Program-made: the position numbers and the translations under genes
Assembly (NCBI GenBank): GCA_958295665.1
Contig: OY282560.1
Location: 306,633,236-306,697,235 of the forward strand
From: Tipula vernalis
Taxonomy: Eukaryota; Arthropoda; Insecta; Diptera; Tipulidae
Reading direction: 5' to 3'
DNA: 64,000 nucleotides
The notes under the pieces: generated by a model
Told to the model about the DNA's origin: nothing
The model's database searches: none
The model's input: only the letters and a program-made list of their open reading frames with translations
Shown here: positions 63,996 through 64,000 of the stretch, piece by piece
How the letters are laid out: every line of letters begins with the position of its first letter
How positions within the stretch are numbered: position 1 is the first letter of the stretch

Positions 63996-64000
63996 TGATG
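63996..64000 (+). repeat. Start of monomer 377, cut by the window end
   Basis: Five bases of the next monomer in unbroken phase with the one before, so the array continues past the window. Confidence 0.9.

Larger units (their letters stand above)
1..64000 (+). repeat. Satellite DNA array, ~170-bp monomer, 376 full copies
   Basis: The entire window is head-to-tail copies of one monomer. I located every monomer start (the 'tgat' that follows 'gatgat'). They fall at 1, 171, 341 and so on to 63996, with 170-bp spacing except at 49 monomers, and the length sums close exactly. All copies share one orientation. No transposon, gene or unique DNA interrupts them. Copies are very similar; differences are a limited set of recurring diagnostic bases that define about a dozen classes arranged in higher-order repeats. 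Satellites of this unit length and organisation are commonly centromeric or pericentromeric; that location is inferred, not seen. The array has no visible boundary at either end. I do not recognise the family. Confidence 0.97.

Noticed and set aside
1..64000. CRISPR array
   Set aside because: Repeats are direct and regular, but there are no unique spacers. The full 170-bp unit is repeated, and no cas genes or any genes are present.
1..64000. Gene encoding a tandem-repeat protein
   Set aside because: The 170-bp unit is not a multiple of 3 and has stops in all frames of both strands. The longest stop-free stretch I can derive is about 0.2 kb.
1..64000. Repeats due only to an assembly loop error
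   Set aside because: Domains differ in class order, private variants and indels, which simple looping would not make. Local false duplications (for example 48316-53083) still cannot be excluded without reads.
1..64000. Telomeric repeats, rDNA spacer, or 5S/U snRNA gene repeats
   Set aside because: No short telomere motif runs, no rRNA or snRNA sequence, and no unit long enough to hold such a gene.

Overview
The whole window is one uninterrupted tandem satellite DNA array. From position 1 to 63995 it tiles into 376 head-to-tail monomers of about 170 bp, all in the same orientation, plus the first 5 bases of monomer 377. The tiling closes exactly. 376 x 170 = 63920, and the 75 extra bases are accounted for by 39 monomers of 172 bp, five of 174 bp, two of 169 bp, one of 198 bp, one of 188 bp and one of 103 bp. 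I see no gene, RNA gene, transposon, CRISPR array or unique sequence anywhere, and the array runs off both ends of the window.

Organism: a eukaryote, because satellite arrays of nucleosome-sized monomers with multi-monomer higher-order repeats (HORs) are typical of centromeric or pericentromeric heterochromatin. The monomer is about 66% A+T. CpG is not depleted (5 in the reference monomer, close to chance), which argues weakly for a lineage with little CpG methylation such as many insects or other invertebrates. I do not recognise the satellite and cannot name the species.

Coordinates inside a monomer start at its first 'tgat' (=1). Class key, by diagnostic bases: A = 61a, 70t, 79t. B = 61g, 70a, 78g/79a. 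C = 43t, 49c, 101t and a 2-bp insertion near 121 (172 bp). D = 50a, often with a 4-bp insertion near 121. E = 5a, 61g, 79a, 112t. P = 63c. L = 64t. X = 67g, which creates a CTCGAG site, with 49c and usually 5a. X' = 67g with 49g and 5g. T = 29t, 49c, 61g. U = 61g, 87t, usually 70a. K = 61a, 79a. N = plain 61g. A star or suffix marks an extra variant, explained where used.

Layout. (I) 1-4424: A/B dimers (340 bp) within a 9-monomer super-repeat headed by C-D. (II) 4425-8027: heterogeneous mosaic with a 24-bp internal duplication. (III) 8028-12287: short C-A*-P based repeats. (IV) 12288-14163: a bridge that re-uses the D-N-L-A-P-C order of domain II. (V) 14164-28456: three long HOR copies of 36, 27 and 21 monomers sharing the same 10-monomer head. 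(VI) 28457-33396: mosaic containing likely precursors of the next domain. (VII) 33397-54447: a fixed 6-monomer core (C-A-X'-T'-K'-X) repeated ten times with tails of variable length (6-, 9-, 14- and 18-mers), interrupted by one 67-bp deletion. (VIII) 54448-64000: mosaic with a 5-monomer tandem duplication and, near 60 kb, a second lesioned D monomer in the same context as the one at 5.4 kb.

There are no gene products to work together. What the sequence records is array evolution: unequal exchange adding and removing whole monomers, gene-conversion-like hybrids, and strong conservation of part of the monomer, including two perfect dyads. Any centromere role is inference from monomer length and organisation.
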